Assembly: GCA_032027205.1 (NCBI GenBank)
Contig: JAVSMN010000001.1
Coordinates: 868,001-932,000, forward strand
Direction of reading: 5' to 3'
Length of the DNA: 64,000 nt
From: Zeimonas sp032027205
GTDB lineage: Bacteria > Pseudomonadota > Gammaproteobacteria > Burkholderiales > Burkholderiaceae_E
Numbering within the stretch: position 1 is the stretch's first letter; each line of letters begins with the position of its first letter. Positions 16,900 to 25,043 of this stretch are shown piece by piece. The notes below the pieces were generated by a model that had not been told where the DNA came from, searched no databases, and was given only the letters and a program-made list of their open reading frames with translations. The position numbers and the translations under genes were made by a program.

Positions 16900-17582
16900 T
16901 GCCCGGCGCACGCGGCGCGCACGACTTCCCGCCGCGACGCCGGATCGGCCTGCTCGGCGGCACCTTCGACCCCGTTCACGTGGCGCATGTCGCCCTCGCG
17001 CGCGCGGCGCTCGCGCACCTGGCGCTCGACGAACTGCGGTTCGTTCCCACCGGACGTTCGTGGCAGAAAGCCCGTGCCGGCGCGAACGCGAAGCAGCGCA
17101 TCGCGATGCTGCGAATCGCGGCGGCCGAGCTGCCGCGCACGCGGATCGATGAGCGCGAGACGCAGCGGGCCGGCGCGAGCTACACGATCGACACGCTGAT
17201 CGAGTTGCGCGCGCAACTCGGCGAAGCGGTGGCGCTCGCATGGATCGTCGGCAGCGATCAACTGCGCAACCTGCCCACCTGGCATCGCTGGGAAGAACTG
17301 CTGCGCTACGCGCACCTGGCGGTCGCACGCCGTGCCGACGACGCGCTCGAAGGGCTCGATGCGCGGGTACGCGCGCTCGTCGACCAGCGGTCGCAGATCG
17401 AGCTTCCCGACGCGCCGGCCGGATCGATCGTCTTCTTCCCGATGCCGCCGATGCCGGTGTCGGGCAGCGATCTGCGCGAACGGATCTCCCGTGGCGAGGC
17501 GCCCGTTGAATTGTTGCCGCCCGGCGTTCTCGACTATATTGACCGGAACCGGCTGTACCGCGCGGCACCCGGAACGCGCTGA
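16899..17582 (+). CDS. nadD: Nicotinate-nucleotide adenylyltransferase
   Basis: NadD adenylates nicotinate mononucleotide to deamido-NAD in NAD synthesis. The 227-residue protein has the nucleotidyltransferase loop GLLGGTFDPVHVAH at about 18-31, WIVGSDQLRNLPTWHRWEEL in the middle, and the VSGSDLRERI signature near residue 190. The end (LPPGVLDYIDRNRLY) is standard. Its ATG overlaps the hemF stop by one base. rsfS follows after 52 bases, the normal nadD-rsfS pairing of this lineage. Confidence 0.96.
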   Translation: MPGARGAHDFPPRRRIGLLGGTFDPVHVAHVALARAALAHLALDELRFVPTGRSWQKARAGANAKQRIAMLRIAAAELPRTRIDERETQRAGASYTIDTLIELRAQLGEAVALAWIVGSDQLRNLPTWHRWEELLRYAHLAVARRADDALEGLDARVRALVDQRSQIELPDAPAGSIVFFPMPPMPVSGSDLRERISRGEAPVELLPPGVLDYIDRNRLYRAAPGTR

Positions 17583-17634
17583 ACCGGATTGGCGCACGGG
17601 CCCGCGTTCCCGAATCGCAACAAGAAGGAACCGG

Positions 17635-18234
17635 ATGGATCCGAGAAAGCTGCAACGCGTCGTCGTCGACGCCCTCGACGACATCAAGGCCCAGGACGTC
17701 CGGGTCTTCGACACTACGGCGCAGACTGAACTCTTCGATCGCGTCATCATCGCCACCGGCACCTCGAACCGCCAGACGCGCGCGCTGGCCTCGCACGTGC
17801 GCGAAAAGGTCAAGGAATCCGGCGCCCCGGTCGTCTCGATGGAAGGCGCCGAAACCGGCGAATGGGTCCTCGTCGACCTCGGCGACATCGTCGTGCACGT
17901 GATGCAGCCGGCGATCCGGCAGTACTACAACCTCGAGGAACTGTGGGGCGCCAAGCCGGTGCGCATGCGTGTCGCAGCGACGACGCCGGCCGCGGCGGGA
18001 ACGCGACGCGCGGCGGGGAAGACGCCCGCGAAGGCGCCCGCGAAGGCGCCCGCGAAAGCGCCCGCGAAGCGAAGCGCGAAGACGGCGGCGAAGACGGCGG
18101 CGAAGACGGCGGCAAAGGCACCGGCGAAGACCGCGACGAAACGCACCGCGGCGAAAGGGGTCGCGACGAAAGGGGTCGCGGCGAAACGGCCCGCGACGAA
18201 GCGGACGGCGACGAAGCGCGCATCGGACGGATGA
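17635..18234 (+). CDS. rsfS: Ribosomal silencing factor RsfS with histone H1-like tail
   Basis: RsfS binds ribosomal protein uL14 and blocks subunit joining in starvation. Residues 1 to about 112 form the normal domain, with DTTAQTELFDRVIIATGTS, GEWVLVDLGDIVVHVM and QYYNLEELW. Family members usually stop near residue 105-120. Here about 80 further residues follow, made almost only of Lys, Ala, Pro, Thr and Arg in repeats such as KAPAKAPAK and KTAAKTAAK. The tail resembles the C-terminal domain of histone H1, AlgP or HU-fusion proteins, and would be very basic and disordered. The tail DNA is tandemly repeated. It ends 8 bases before rlmH. Confidence 0.95.
   Translation: MDPRKLQRVVVDALDDIKAQDVRVFDTTAQTELFDRVIIATGTSNRQTRALASHVREKVKESGAPVVSMEGAETGEWVLVDLGDIVVHVMQPAIRQYYNLEELWGAKPVRMRVAATTPAAAGTRRAAGKTPAKAPAKAPAKAPAKRSAKTAAKTAAKTAAKAPAKTATKRTAAKGVATKGVAAKRPATKRTATKRASDG
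18022..18180 (+). repeat. Short tandem repeats encoding the RsfS Lys/Ala/Pro tail
   Basis: Three kinds of repeat stand next to each other. A 12-base unit close to GCCCGCGAAGGC repeats about four times (18022-18070). GAAGACGGCGGC repeats three times exactly (18078-18113). A 13-base GAAAGGGGTCGCG occurs twice (18153-18165 and 18168-18180). Since the dominant unit lengths are 12 and 15 bases, slippage would change tail length without breaking the frame. Confidence 0.85.
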
Positions 18235-18241
18235 CGCGGCG

Positions 18242-18727
18242 ATGCGCCTGCGCATCGTCGCCGTCGGCACGAAGATGCCCGCGTGGGTCGATGCGGCGGT
18301 CGCCGACTACCTGCGCCGGCTGCCGCCCGAGTGGCGGGTCGAATGGCGCGAGGTGCGCGCCGAGGCGCGCGGCGCCTCGGGCGACGCTGCCAATTGGATG
18401 CAGCGCGAAGCGGTGCGCATCCGCGCCGCGCTGCCGCAGGGAGCGCGCCTCGTCGCGCTCGACGAGCGCGGCGCCGAAGACGACTCGATCGCTTTCGCGC
18501 AACGCGTGCGCGACTGGCAGCGCGATGCGCGACCGGTGGCGATCGTGATCGGCGGCCCCGACGGACTCGACCGGTCGTTGCTCGCGGGCGCCGACGAGAA
18601 GCTTCGGCTGTCCAGCCTCACGCTGCCGCATGCGCTGGTTCGCGTCGTGCTCGCCGAGCAACTGTTTCGCGCGTGGTCGATCGGCAGCGGCCACCCGTAC
18701 CACCGAGGCGACGCAGGCGGCCGATGA
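18242..18727 (+). CDS. rlmH: 23S rRNA (pseudouridine1915-N3)-methyltransferase
   Basis: RlmH is the SPOUT-class enzyme that methylates pseudouridine 1915 in helix 69 of 23S rRNA on assembled 70S ribosomes. The 161-residue protein shows LVALDERGAEDDS, the SAM knot VAIVIGGPDGLDRSLL, and the C-terminal signature LTLPHALVRVVLAEQLFRAW with GHPYHR. It is full length. It overlaps maf by ATGA. Position after rsfS is the common arrangement. Confidence 0.97.
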   Translation: MRLRIVAVGTKMPAWVDAAVADYLRRLPPEWRVEWREVRAEARGASGDAANWMQREAVRIRAALPQGARLVALDERGAEDDSIAFAQRVRDWQRDARPVAIVIGGPDGLDRSLLAGADEKLRLSSLTLPHALVRVVLAEQLFRAWSIGSGHPYHRGDAGGR

Positions 18728-19365
18728 CGGCATCGAAGAACGGATCGCCGGCGCAGCAGGAACCATCCGCCGATTTCGTCTGGCTCGCATCGCGCAGCCC
18801 ACGCCGCCAGGAATTGCTGCGGCAGATCGGCGTGCGCTTTCGACTGTTGCTGTCCGAAGACGACGAGGACGACGAGGCGCTCGAGCTGCCGCTGCCCGGC
18901 GAATCGCCGACGCGCTACGTCGAGCGCGTCGCGCGCGCCAAGGCGGCGGCGGCCCGCGCGCGGCTGGCTCGTCGCGGCGGCCCCGATGCACCGGTGCTGG
19001 CGAGCGACACCACGGTGGCGGTCGGCGGCCGCATCTACGGCAAGCCGGCCGACGCCGATGACGCGCGCCGCATGCTTGGCGAGTTGTCGGGTCGCACGCA
19101 TCGCGTGCTGACCGCGGTAGTGGTGGCTAGCGCGCATCGCGAGCGCATTGCGATGCACGTCTCGCGCGTGCGTTTCGCTCGCCTGCGAGCGCACGAGATC
19201 GACGCGTACGTCGCCGGCGGTGAGCCTTTCGGCAAGGCCGGCGCCTACGCGATCCAGGGCGCGGCCGCCCGCTTCGTGCAGCGAATCGAGGGCAGTCACT
19301 CCGGTATCATGGGTCTCCCCCTGTACGAGACGGCCCGGTTGCTGCGCGGCGCCGGCACCCGATGA
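18724..19365 (+). CDS. maf: Maf family nucleotide pyrophosphatase (YhdE type)
   Basis: Maf proteins hydrolyse non-canonical or excess nucleoside triphosphates; the YhdE subgroup prefers dTTP and UTP. The 213-residue protein has LASRSPRRQELLRQIGVRF, VLASDTTVAVGGRIYGKP and the C-terminal GAYAIQGAAARFVQRIEGSHSGIMGLPLYET. It carries about 17 extra N-terminal residues before the core. The start overlaps rlmH and the stop overlaps rng, both by ATGA, so rlmH-maf-rng are translationally coupled. Confidence 0.95.
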   Translation: MTASKNGSPAQQEPSADFVWLASRSPRRQELLRQIGVRFRLLLSEDDEDDEALELPLPGESPTRYVERVARAKAAAARARLARRGGPDAPVLASDTTVAVGGRIYGKPADADDARRMLGELSGRTHRVLTAVVVASAHRERIAMHVSRVRFARLRAHEIDAYVAGGEPFGKAGAYAIQGAAARFVQRIEGSHSGIMGLPLYETARLLRGAGTR

Positions 19366-20825
19366 CCGAAGAGATCCTGGTCAACCACTCGGCGCACGAA
19401 ACGCGCGTCGCCGTCGTGCAGCAGGGGGCGATCCAGGAGTTGCACATCGAGCGCGCGAGCACGCGAGGGCTCGCCGGCAACATCTGCCTCGGCCGAGTCT
19501 CCCGCGTGCTTCCCGGCATGCAGTCGGCATTCCTCGACATCGGCCTGGAACGCGCGGCGTTCCTGCACGTGGCCGACGTATTCCAGTCGCGCGGCGGCTC
19601 GAACGGCGGCAATCCGCCGGCGCCGATCGAGAAGGTGCTGTTCGAAGGCCAGCCGCTGCTGGTCCAGGTGATCAAGGATCCGCTCGGCACCAAAGGCGCG
19701 CGCCTGTCCACCCAGATCAGCATCGCCGGCCGCATGCTCGTCTACCTGCCGCAGGATCCGCACATCGGCGTGTCGCAGCGCATCGAGGACGAGGCCGGGC
19801 GACAGGCGCTGCGCGCCAGGCTGCAGAAGCTCATCCCCGAAGACGAGAAAGGCGGCTTCATCGTCCGCACCTCCGCCGAGGACGCCTGCGACGAGGACCT
19901 GGCCGCCGACGTCGCCTACCTGCGCCGACGCTGGCGCGAGATCCTCGACGAGAGCCGCCGCCGCAGCGCGCCGGCCATGCTGTACCAGGAGCTGAGCCTG
20001 GCGCAGCGGGTGCTGCGCGACATCGCCACCGACGAGACGACGTCGATCCTCGTCGACTCGCCCGACGCGCTTGCCGAGCTCGCCGACTTCGCCGCCGCCT
20101 ACATGCCGTCGATGCGCGAGCGGCTGCGCCCCTACGCCGGCGAGCGGCCGATCTTCGAGATGCACAACATCGAGAACGAGATCGCGCGCGCGCTGTCCCG
20201 GCGCGTCGACCTGAAGTCGGGCGGCTATCTGATCATCGACCAGACCGAGGCGCTGACGACGATCGACGTCAACACCGGCGGCTACGTCGGCGGACGCAAC
20301 TTCGACGACACGATCTTCCGCACGAACCTCGAAGCCGCGCACGCGATCGCGCGCCAACTGCGCGTGCGCAACCTCGGCGGCATCATCGTCATCGACTTCA
20401 TCGACATGACGAGCAGCGAGCACCGCGACCAGGTGCTGCAGGAGCTGCGCAAGGCGCTCGCCCGCGACCGCACGCGATCGGGCGTGAACGGCTTCACCTC
20501 GCTCGGGCTGATCGAGATGACGCGCAAGCGCACGCGCAAGTCGCTCGCGCACCAGTTGATGGAGCCCTGCCCTACCTGTGAAGGCAAGGGGCTGGTGAAG
20601 ACCGCGCGCACCGTCTGCTACGAGATCCTGCGCGAGATCCAGCGCGAAGCGAGGCAGTTCGAGCCGAGGGAGTTCCGCATCGTCGCGTCGCAGCAGGTGG
20701 TGGACCTCTTCCTCGAAGAGGAGGCACAGCCGCTGGCGGCGCTGGGCGACGCGATCGGCAAGCGCATCTCGTTGCAGGTCGAGCCGGTGTACGGGCAGGA
20801 GCAGTACGACATCGTGCTGATGTAG
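19362..20825 (+). CDS. rng: Ribonuclease G
   Basis: RNase G is the E/G-family endonuclease that matures the 16S rRNA 5' end and decays some mRNAs. The 487-residue protein begins with EILVNHSAHETRVAVVQQG. It has the S1-like region up to about residue 120, the catalytic TTIDVNTGGYVGGRNFDDTI and IIVIDFIDM acidic residues at about 305 and 345, and the zinc-link CPTCEGKG near 405. It lacks the long C-terminal scaffold of RNase E, so RNase G is the right name. It is the last gene of the plus-strand block. Confidence 0.97.
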   Translation: MTEEILVNHSAHETRVAVVQQGAIQELHIERASTRGLAGNICLGRVSRVLPGMQSAFLDIGLERAAFLHVADVFQSRGGSNGGNPPAPIEKVLFEGQPLLVQVIKDPLGTKGARLSTQISIAGRMLVYLPQDPHIGVSQRIEDEAGRQALRARLQKLIPEDEKGGFIVRTSAEDACDEDLAADVAYLRRRWREILDESRRRSAPAMLYQELSLAQRVLRDIATDETTSILVDSPDALAELADFAAAYMPSMRERLRPYAGERPIFEMHNIENEIARALSRRVDLKSGGYLIIDQTEALTTIDVNTGGYVGGRNFDDTIFRTNLEAAHAIARQLRVRNLGGIIVIDFIDMTSSEHRDQVLQELRKALARDRTRSGVNGFTSLGLIEMTRKRTRKSLAHQLMEPCPTCEGKGLVKTARTVCYEILREIQREARQFEPREFRIVASQQVVDLFLEEEAQPLAALGDAIGKRISLQVEPVYGQEQYDIVLM

Positions 20826-20867
20826 CGCGCACGTCTCGGAGCCCGGCGTTCGACCGAGGTATCGCGC
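20825..20867. terminator. Candidate bidirectional hairpin between rng and dinB
   Basis: Two nested inverted repeats occupy the 42-base gap between convergent genes. GCGCG (20825-20829) pairs with CGCGC (20863-20867), and CTCGG (20835-20839) with CCGAG (20854-20858), across a small internal loop. There is no T-run, so if it terminates it does so weakly or with Rho. Confidence 0.33.
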
Positions 20868-22088
20868 TCAGAACAGCGGCAGGCTGCGGTCCCGTTGCAG
20901 ATCGTTGAACGACGCCGGCTCGCTCGCGACGAGCGGCCCTTTCGATGGCGGTGCGCGCAAGGCAGCATCGCCTCGTCGGGCGAGTGCCGCGGCACGCACC
21001 CCGAGAAGCCGCAGGCGACGCGTGAGATCGACTCGCTTCAGGCACTCGCCGGCCGCGCGCCGGATCGTGCGCGCCTCGCTCGTGTGCCCGGACAGCGTCA
21101 GGTCTCGTGTGACGATGCGGAAATCGTCGAAGCGCAGCTTGATGCCGATCGTCCGGCTCGCGTAGCCCTTGCGCTGCAGGTCGTCGGCCAGCTGCTCGCA
21201 TAGCGCGGTGAAGATCCTGCCGAGCTCTGCACGGTCGCGCACGGCGTGCAGGTCGCGCTCGAAGGTCGTCTCGCGGCTGATCGACTTCGGTTCGCGGAAG
21301 GTGACGACCGGTCGCGAATCGATGCCGTGAGCGGCGTCGTGCAGCCATTTCCCGTAGCTCGCGCCGAAGCGCTCCACGAGCATCGCAGGATCCGCGGCGG
21401 CCACGTCACCGACCGTGTGCAGGCCGAACGAGGCGAGCTTCTCCGAAGCCTTCGGTCCGATGCCGTTGATCTTGCGCGCCGGCAGCGGCCAGACGCGCTG
21501 GGCGACGTCGGCCTGCGCGAGCAACGTGAGTCCGTCGGGCTTGTCGAACTCCGAGCACAGCTTCGCCAGCAGCTTGTTCGGCGCGACGCCCACCGAGCAG
21601 CTCAGGCCGGTCGCCTCGCGCACCGCCTGCTTCAGCGCCAGCCCGATCGCGCGACCGCCATCCGCCCGCGCGCCGGGGACATCGCTGAGGTCGATGTAGA
21701 TCTCGTCGATGCCGCGGTCCTCGACCACGGGCGTGAGCGCGCGCACCGCCGCCTTGAAAAGGCGCGAGCACCGTCGATACTCATCGAAATCGCAGGGAAG
21801 CAGCAGCGCGTCGGGCGCGAGCCGCGCGGCCTTCATCATCCCCATCGCCGAGAACACGCCGAACGCGCGCGCTTCATAGGTGCTGGTGGTGATCACGCCG
21901 CGGCCGTGATAGTCGCGCAGCCGCGCGAAGGCGCGGGTCCCGTCGGCGCGCAGCGTGGGCCGGCTGGCGCTGCCGCCGCCGATCACCAGCGGCAGCCCGC
22001 GCAGCTCGGGGTAGCGCAGCAACTCGACGGACGCGTAGAAGGCGTCCATGTCGAGGTGCGCGATCAGCCGGGATACGGGCGCTTGCAT
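20868..22088 (-). CDS. dinB: DNA polymerase IV (Y family)
   Basis: DinB is an error-prone translesion polymerase. The 406-residue protein has IAHLDMDAFYASVELLRYP (first metal-binding Asp and steric gate), YEARAFGVFSAMGM, the second catalytic acidic pair in DRGIDEIYIDLSD, and the helix-hairpin-helix KINGIGPKASEKLASFGLHTVGD. The little-finger domain begins around residue 250. There is no obvious beta-clamp peptide at the C-terminus, although the tail QRDRSLPLF (QxxLxLF-like) could serve as one. The ATG at 22088 is the first in-frame start consistent with the family. No clear LexA box was found upstream. Confidence 0.94.
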   Translation of the reverse strand: MQAPVSRLIAHLDMDAFYASVELLRYPELRGLPLVIGGGSASRPTLRADGTRAFARLRDYHGRGVITTSTYEARAFGVFSAMGMMKAARLAPDALLLPCDFDEYRRCSRLFKAAVRALTPVVEDRGIDEIYIDLSDVPGARADGGRAIGLALKQAVREATGLSCSVGVAPNKLLAKLCSEFDKPDGLTLLAQADVAQRVWPLPARKINGIGPKASEKLASFGLHTVGDVAAADPAMLVERFGASYGKWLHDAAHGIDSRPVVTFREPKSISRETTFERDLHAVRDRAELGRIFTALCEQLADDLQRKGYASRTIGIKLRFDDFRIVTRDLTLSGHTSEARTIRRAAGECLKRVDLTRRLRLLGVRAAALARRGDAALRAPPSKGPLVASEPASFNDLQRDRSLPLF

Positions 22089-22149
22089 TCGATGCGGTCG
22101 GTACGGGCCGAATCGTACCGGTTCGTTCAGTATCGTTCCGACGGCGGCT

Positions 22150-23781
22150 TCAGAGCGCCGGCACCGTGAAGACCTCGAGAAAACGCCCGCGGATCGCCTC
22201 CATCGGCCACGTTGGTGCCTCCGGATCGGGGCGCATCCCGCGGCTCCAGTCCGGTCCTGCGATCGCATCGAGGAGGCGCGAATCACGGGCGAGCAGGTGG
22301 ATCGGGACTTCGAACGACGTGTCGTCGCCGCTGATGATCCGCGCGGGCTGATGATCACCGACCACGACGAACAGCTCGTTGTCGCGACCGCGCGCGACCA
22401 GCCACGACTGGATCGTGCGCAGCACGTACCCGATCGAGCGGAGGTACTGCGCGCGCACGCGTTCGGGGTCGAGCCAGACGACCGCGGGCGCATCGCCCGA
22501 CCGAAGCTCGCGCGTGAACACCGCTCCGTAGCCCATCGCTTCCCAATCGAGCAGCGGAGGAAGCGGGGTCCACGGCGCGTGGCTGGAGATCAGCGCGACG
22601 GTTGCCATGATCGGCGGTCGATCGCGGCGATCGAGTTCGAGACGCTCGAGCGCCGACAGCGTGTACTGATCGGGCATCGTGATCCAGTCGAAGGACTCGC
22701 CCGCGTAGCCGAGATCCTTCGCAGCGTAGACGCGATCGAACCCGTAGAAGCGCCCTTCCGGCCACGGCCTGCGGTTGGCGGGCAGGACGGCGAGCGTGCG
22801 CCATCCGGCGCGCCGGAAGTCGGCGACCAGCGTCTGCCGTTCGCTGACGACCAGGCTCTCGTAGCGTCGCTGGTCGTCGATCTTCAGTCCCGAGAGCAGC
22901 GTCGCATGGGCCAGCCAGCTCTGCCCTCCGCGGATCGGCGCCGTCATCCAGGCACTGCGGACGCCGAATCCCGCTACCTCCACGGCACGCTCGAAGTCCG
23001 CGAGTGCCCCCTGCACGATCGACGCGTATGGCTGCCGTTCCAGCGTGCTGCGGCCGTACGATTCGACGAACACGAACAGGACGTCGATCCCCCGCAGACG
23101 CGCCAGCAGACGATCCGACGGCACGTTCGTGAACGCGTCGTCCGCCAGTTCGGCACCGAACCGCGCGCGATCGGCCAGGCTGTGCCGGATGCTTAGCAGA
23201 TGCTCGCCGACCAACTCGCTCGTTGCGGCCGTGGTGAGCGCCGGCATGCGCCCGTGGACGGCGGCCAGATGGATGCCGCTGACGACGATCGTCGAAACGG
23301 CTGCGATTGCCACCAGGCGCCCGCGCAGGCGCGGCGATGGACGCAGCGCTCCAACTGCGCGATACAGCACGATGACCGACAAGACCCAGGCCAGCAGCGT
23401 TGCTGCCGCGAGCGCAGCGGTGCCGGCCGGGCCGAGTGCCCCTGCCAGCAACTCGAAGCTCGCGCCGACGAGATGCAGGTCCAGCATCGGGTGGAAAGGC
23501 CGGCCGAGACTCGCATGCGATGCGATATCGGCGAACTTGACCAGGACAACCAAACCCAGCCCGGCAGCAGCCGACCACTGCAGCAGCGGCCACATCAGCA
23601 GGATCAGGACGGCGATCGGCAGCTCGACCGGCACGCGAATCCACGCCGCCCAGCCCGCGGAGTCGGGGTAATCGGGCAGCACCAGCACCAGGTGCAGCGC
23701 GAGCAACGCCAGGATCCATCGTGATCCATGGCGAAGCGCCAGCGCTGCGCTCCACGAGCTGTGGCGAGTAGGGCCAATCAT
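22150..23781 (-). CDS. Inner-membrane sulfatase/phosphoethanolamine-transferase-fold protein
   Basis: This 543-residue protein has about five transmembrane helices in its first 180 residues and a periplasmic alkaline-phosphatase-superfamily domain after them. Metal-site motifs are visible: VLFVFVESYGRS near residue 235, LISSHAPWTPL near 410 and VVVGDHQPAR near 480. This is the architecture of LtaS, OpgB and EptA-like enzymes, which move phosphoglycerol or phosphoethanolamine onto glycans. The nucleophile region reads GGQSWLAHATLLSG, where the family normally places a Thr; a Ser or Thr here may serve. The substrate is unknown. It ends 61 bases before the dinB start and may be co-transcribed with it. 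Confidence 0.75.
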   Translation of the reverse strand: MIGPTRHSSWSAALALRHGSRWILALLALHLVLVLPDYPDSAGWAAWIRVPVELPIAVLILLMWPLLQWSAAAGLGLVVLVKFADIASHASLGRPFHPMLDLHLVGASFELLAGALGPAGTAALAAATLLAWVLSVIVLYRAVGALRPSPRLRGRLVAIAAVSTIVVSGIHLAAVHGRMPALTTAATSELVGEHLLSIRHSLADRARFGAELADDAFTNVPSDRLLARLRGIDVLFVFVESYGRSTLERQPYASIVQGALADFERAVEVAGFGVRSAWMTAPIRGGQSWLAHATLLSGLKIDDQRRYESLVVSERQTLVADFRRAGWRTLAVLPANRRPWPEGRFYGFDRVYAAKDLGYAGESFDWITMPDQYTLSALERLELDRRDRPPIMATVALISSHAPWTPLPPLLDWEAMGYGAVFTRELRSGDAPAVVWLDPERVRAQYLRSIGYVLRTIQSWLVARGRDNELFVVVGDHQPARIISGDDTSFEVPIHLLARDSRLLDAIAGPDWSRGMRPDPEAPTWPMEAIRGRFLEVFTVPAL

Positions 23782-23977
23782 CGGCAGCGACCACCGTACC
23801 CCGAGAGTACGCCGCCGGTCGTTTCGTAGCCGCTACTGGACTTGGACAGAGCCCGTCAGTACGAAGCGGTAATGCCCACCCTGCGCGGCAAGTTGGTCGT
23901 CGGGCGCAGGCTGACACGCGACGAGACAAACGAGCCCGGAAAAGCTCGCTCGTCGACCGTTCCGTTGATCGGACGAC

Positions 23978-24331
23978 TCACACCAGCTTCGTCGCATCCA
24001 CCGGTTTGTTCTCCGCCAGCGCCAGCCATCCCTTGACGATCCGGTAGATCACCCAGACGACGACTGCGATCATCAGCGGAAAGCCGATCAGCACGAACAT
24101 CAGCAGCCACGAGACGACGGCGCCCGCCAGCCCGTACCAGAAGGTCTTGATCTGCCACTCGAAGTGGCTCGCCACCCAGGTGCCGGCGACGTCGTCGCGC
24201 TTCAGGTAGTTGATGATGATCGCGGCGATCGCGGTGATGCCGATCACGCAGGAAAGCGCGTACAACGCATAGCAGATCGTCGCCAGGCGCTTGGCGTCGG
24301 GAATACGGTTCTCGACCACTGCGTTCTCCAT
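23978..24331 (-). CDS. Small membrane protein, DUF4870-like
   Basis: This 117-residue protein has three hydrophobic segments (about 17-42, 64-82 and 84-103). The pattern HFEWQIKTFWYGLAGAVVSWLL, then VVWVIYRIVKGWLALAENKP, matches the DUF4870/YccF-like family of small membrane proteins. No catalytic residues are seen and the function is unknown. It follows the AhpD-fold gene by 19 bases on the same strand and is probably co-transcribed with it. Confidence 0.75.
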   Translation of the reverse strand: MENAVVENRIPDAKRLATICYALYALSCVIGITAIAAIIINYLKRDDVAGTWVASHFEWQIKTFWYGLAGAVVSWLLMFVLIGFPLMIAVVVWVIYRIVKGWLALAENKPVDATKLV

Positions 24332-24350
24332 CGTCTCCTCCCTTGCGTCG

Positions 24351-24935
24351 TCACGCGGGCTTGTGCTTCGGCACCCGCCCCATCAGGTAGAACTCGGCGT
24401 TCGGCATCATGCTGCTGAGGTTCGCCATGCGGTTCGACAGCGCGAAGAAGGCAGCGATGGCGCCGATGTCCCACGCGTCCTCGTCGGTGAAGCCCTGCGC
24501 ATGCAGCGCCGCGAAGTCCTCTTCACCGATTTCGGCGGAGTTCAGCGAGACCTTCATCGCAAAGGCGATCATCGCGCGCTGGCGCAGCGACAGCGGTGCC
24601 TTGCGCCAATTCGTCGCCAGCTGGTCGGCGATCGTCGGGTTTTTCTCGTAGATGCGCAGGATCGCGCCGTGCGCGACGACGCAGTACAGGCACTGGTTCG
24701 CGCCGCTGGTTGCCACGACGATCATCTCCTTCTCGCCCTTGGTGAGATTGCCCGGGCGCAGCATCAGTGCGTCGTGGTACGCGAAGAACGCACGAAACTC
24801 GTCGGGCCGGCGTGCGAACATCAGGAACACGTTCGGCACGAAGCCGCTCTTTTCCTGCACCTCGACGATCCGCGAACGAATGTCGTCAGGAAGGTCGCCA
24901 AGTTCTGCGATCGGGTAGCGGTCGGAAGAGCTCAT
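24351..24935 (-). CDS. AhpD-fold peroxidase-related protein (carboxymuconolactone decarboxylase-like)
   Basis: This 194-residue protein has the CxxC-H redox motif NQCLYCVVAHGAI near residue 75, which makes it an AhpD-like alkylhydroperoxidase-type protein. IGAIAAFFALSNRMANLSSMMPN near the end matches the peroxidase-related enzyme subgroup. A disulfide-based peroxide defence or redox role is likely; the electron donor is not visible. It is followed by the DUF4870-like gene after 19 bases. A second AhpD-fold gene occurs at 55722. Confidence 0.85.
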   Translation of the reverse strand: MSSSDRYPIAELGDLPDDIRSRIVEVQEKSGFVPNVFLMFARRPDEFRAFFAYHDALMLRPGNLTKGEKEMIVVATSGANQCLYCVVAHGAILRIYEKNPTIADQLATNWRKAPLSLRQRAMIAFAMKVSLNSAEIGEEDFAALHAQGFTDEDAWDIGAIAAFFALSNRMANLSSMMPNAEFYLMGRVPKHKPA

Positions 24936-25043
24936 CGGTTACCTCGTCCTCTTCGAAACAGGCAGATGACGTGCTGGCGCACGCGCGGAACACGAGCATA
25001 TTCCGTCGTGCAATCGACGACGCGGGCGGGAACGCGCGGTGCC

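Noticed and set aside
17925..18146. Minus-strand frame with FAAVFAAVFA-type repeats opposite the RsfS tail
   Set aside because: It is the complement of the Lys/Ala/Pro tandem repeats; the plus strand carries the conserved RsfS domain in frame with the tail.
18022..18180. Possible CRISPR-like or minisatellite array
   Set aside because: Repeats are 12-13 bases, lie inside a coding frame and have no unique spacers.
22089..22149. LexA/SOS box before dinB
   Set aside because: An ACTGAACGAACCGGTAC stretch was considered, but it does not fit CTGT-N8-ACAG.
23782..23977. Possible small gene or RNA between the DUF4870-like and sulfatase-fold genes
   Set aside because: No conserved-looking frame, promoter or stable structure was seen in these 196 bases.
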